Below are positions 5,722 to 5,737 of a stretch of DNA of 5,737 nt, one piece after another. The position numbers and the translations under genes are program-made. Positions within the stretch are counted from its first letter, which is position 1; every line of letters starts with the position of its first letter. The stretch is from an uncultured bacterium (GTDB taxonomy: Bacteria; Krumholzibacteriota; Krumholzibacteriia; LZORAL124-64-63): the NCBI GenBank assembly GCA_903847545.1, contig CAINDZ010000284.1, forward strand, positions 1 to 5,737, in the 5' to 3' direction. The notes under the pieces were generated by a model. That model searched no databases. It saw only the letters and a program-made list of their open reading frames with translations, and was not told the DNA's origin.

Positions 5722-5737
5722 GTGAAAACCATTCTCA
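5722..5737 (+). CDS. Possible start of a divergent gene, cut by the window edge
   Basis: A GTG at 5722 opens a frame reading VKTIL before the window ends. AAGAGGG (5702-5708) lies 13 nt upstream, a rather long spacing. AT-rich TATTAT/TATGAT (5684-5692) resembles a -10 element, with a poor -35 match at normal spacing. The next upstream in-frame codon of note is TGA at 5689, so the frame cannot extend far leftward. An alternative frame starts at ATG 5688 and also runs off the edge. Response regulators often begin M-K-x-I-L-V-V-D-D, so a regulator for the adjacent kinase is conceivable, but five residues cannot identify a family. Confidence 0.25.

Noticed and set aside
1..5737. tRNA or rRNA genes, CRISPR repeats, insertion sequences, attachment sites
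   Set aside because: No cloverleaf-type sequence, regularly spaced repeats, transposase motifs or terminal inverted repeats were seen on either strand by eye.

Overview
The window is very GC-rich, with G or C at nearly every third codon position, and is densely coding. It shows good Shine-Dalgarno sequences, a putative outer-membrane barrel protein with a signal peptide, and a periplasmic binding protein paired with a membrane kinase. This fits a high-GC diderm (Gram-negative) bacterium. The sequence alone does not settle the phylum. No mobile element, CRISPR array, tRNA or rRNA was seen, and the base composition looks uniform.

Left part, plus strand (1-2398). The window opens in the last 66 codons of an anaerobic sulfatase-maturating radical SAM/SPASM enzyme. 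Next is a small secreted protein that looks like an eight-stranded outer-membrane barrel (274-747), then a strong GC-rich hairpin (771-798). A four-helix membrane protein resembling one PqiA domain (820-1323) overlaps by 4 nt a GrpB-family protein of the nucleotidyltransferase fold (1320-1832). A G-rich 110-nt gap holds a four-run G-quadruplex motif over the GrpB stop codon and a perfect 16-bp palindrome. The block ends with an exported NTF2/SnoaL-like protein (1943-2398). These genes look like unrelated housekeeping or accessory functions, not one pathway.

Right part, minus strand (5592-2405). A two-gene operon encodes a secreted family-3 solute-binding protein (4648-5586) and, overlapping it by 4 nt (ATGA), a 748-residue hybrid histidine kinase (2405-4651). 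The kinase has a large periplasmic sensor, two membrane helices, a coiled coil, HisKA, HATPase_c and one receiver domain. No ABC permease or ATPase is present, so the binding protein more likely feeds ligand information to the kinase than to a transporter. The kinase gene converges on the NTF2-like gene with only 6 nt between the stop codons.

Right edge (5593-5737). This is the upstream region of the sensory operon. It has a hairpin whose loop region is complementary to the operon's ribosome-binding site. A rightward reading frame may begin at 5722, too short to identify.

The binding-protein/hybrid-kinase pair is the most interesting element. It is a known type of architecture rather than a clearly new system, but its ligand and output partner cannot be read from this window.
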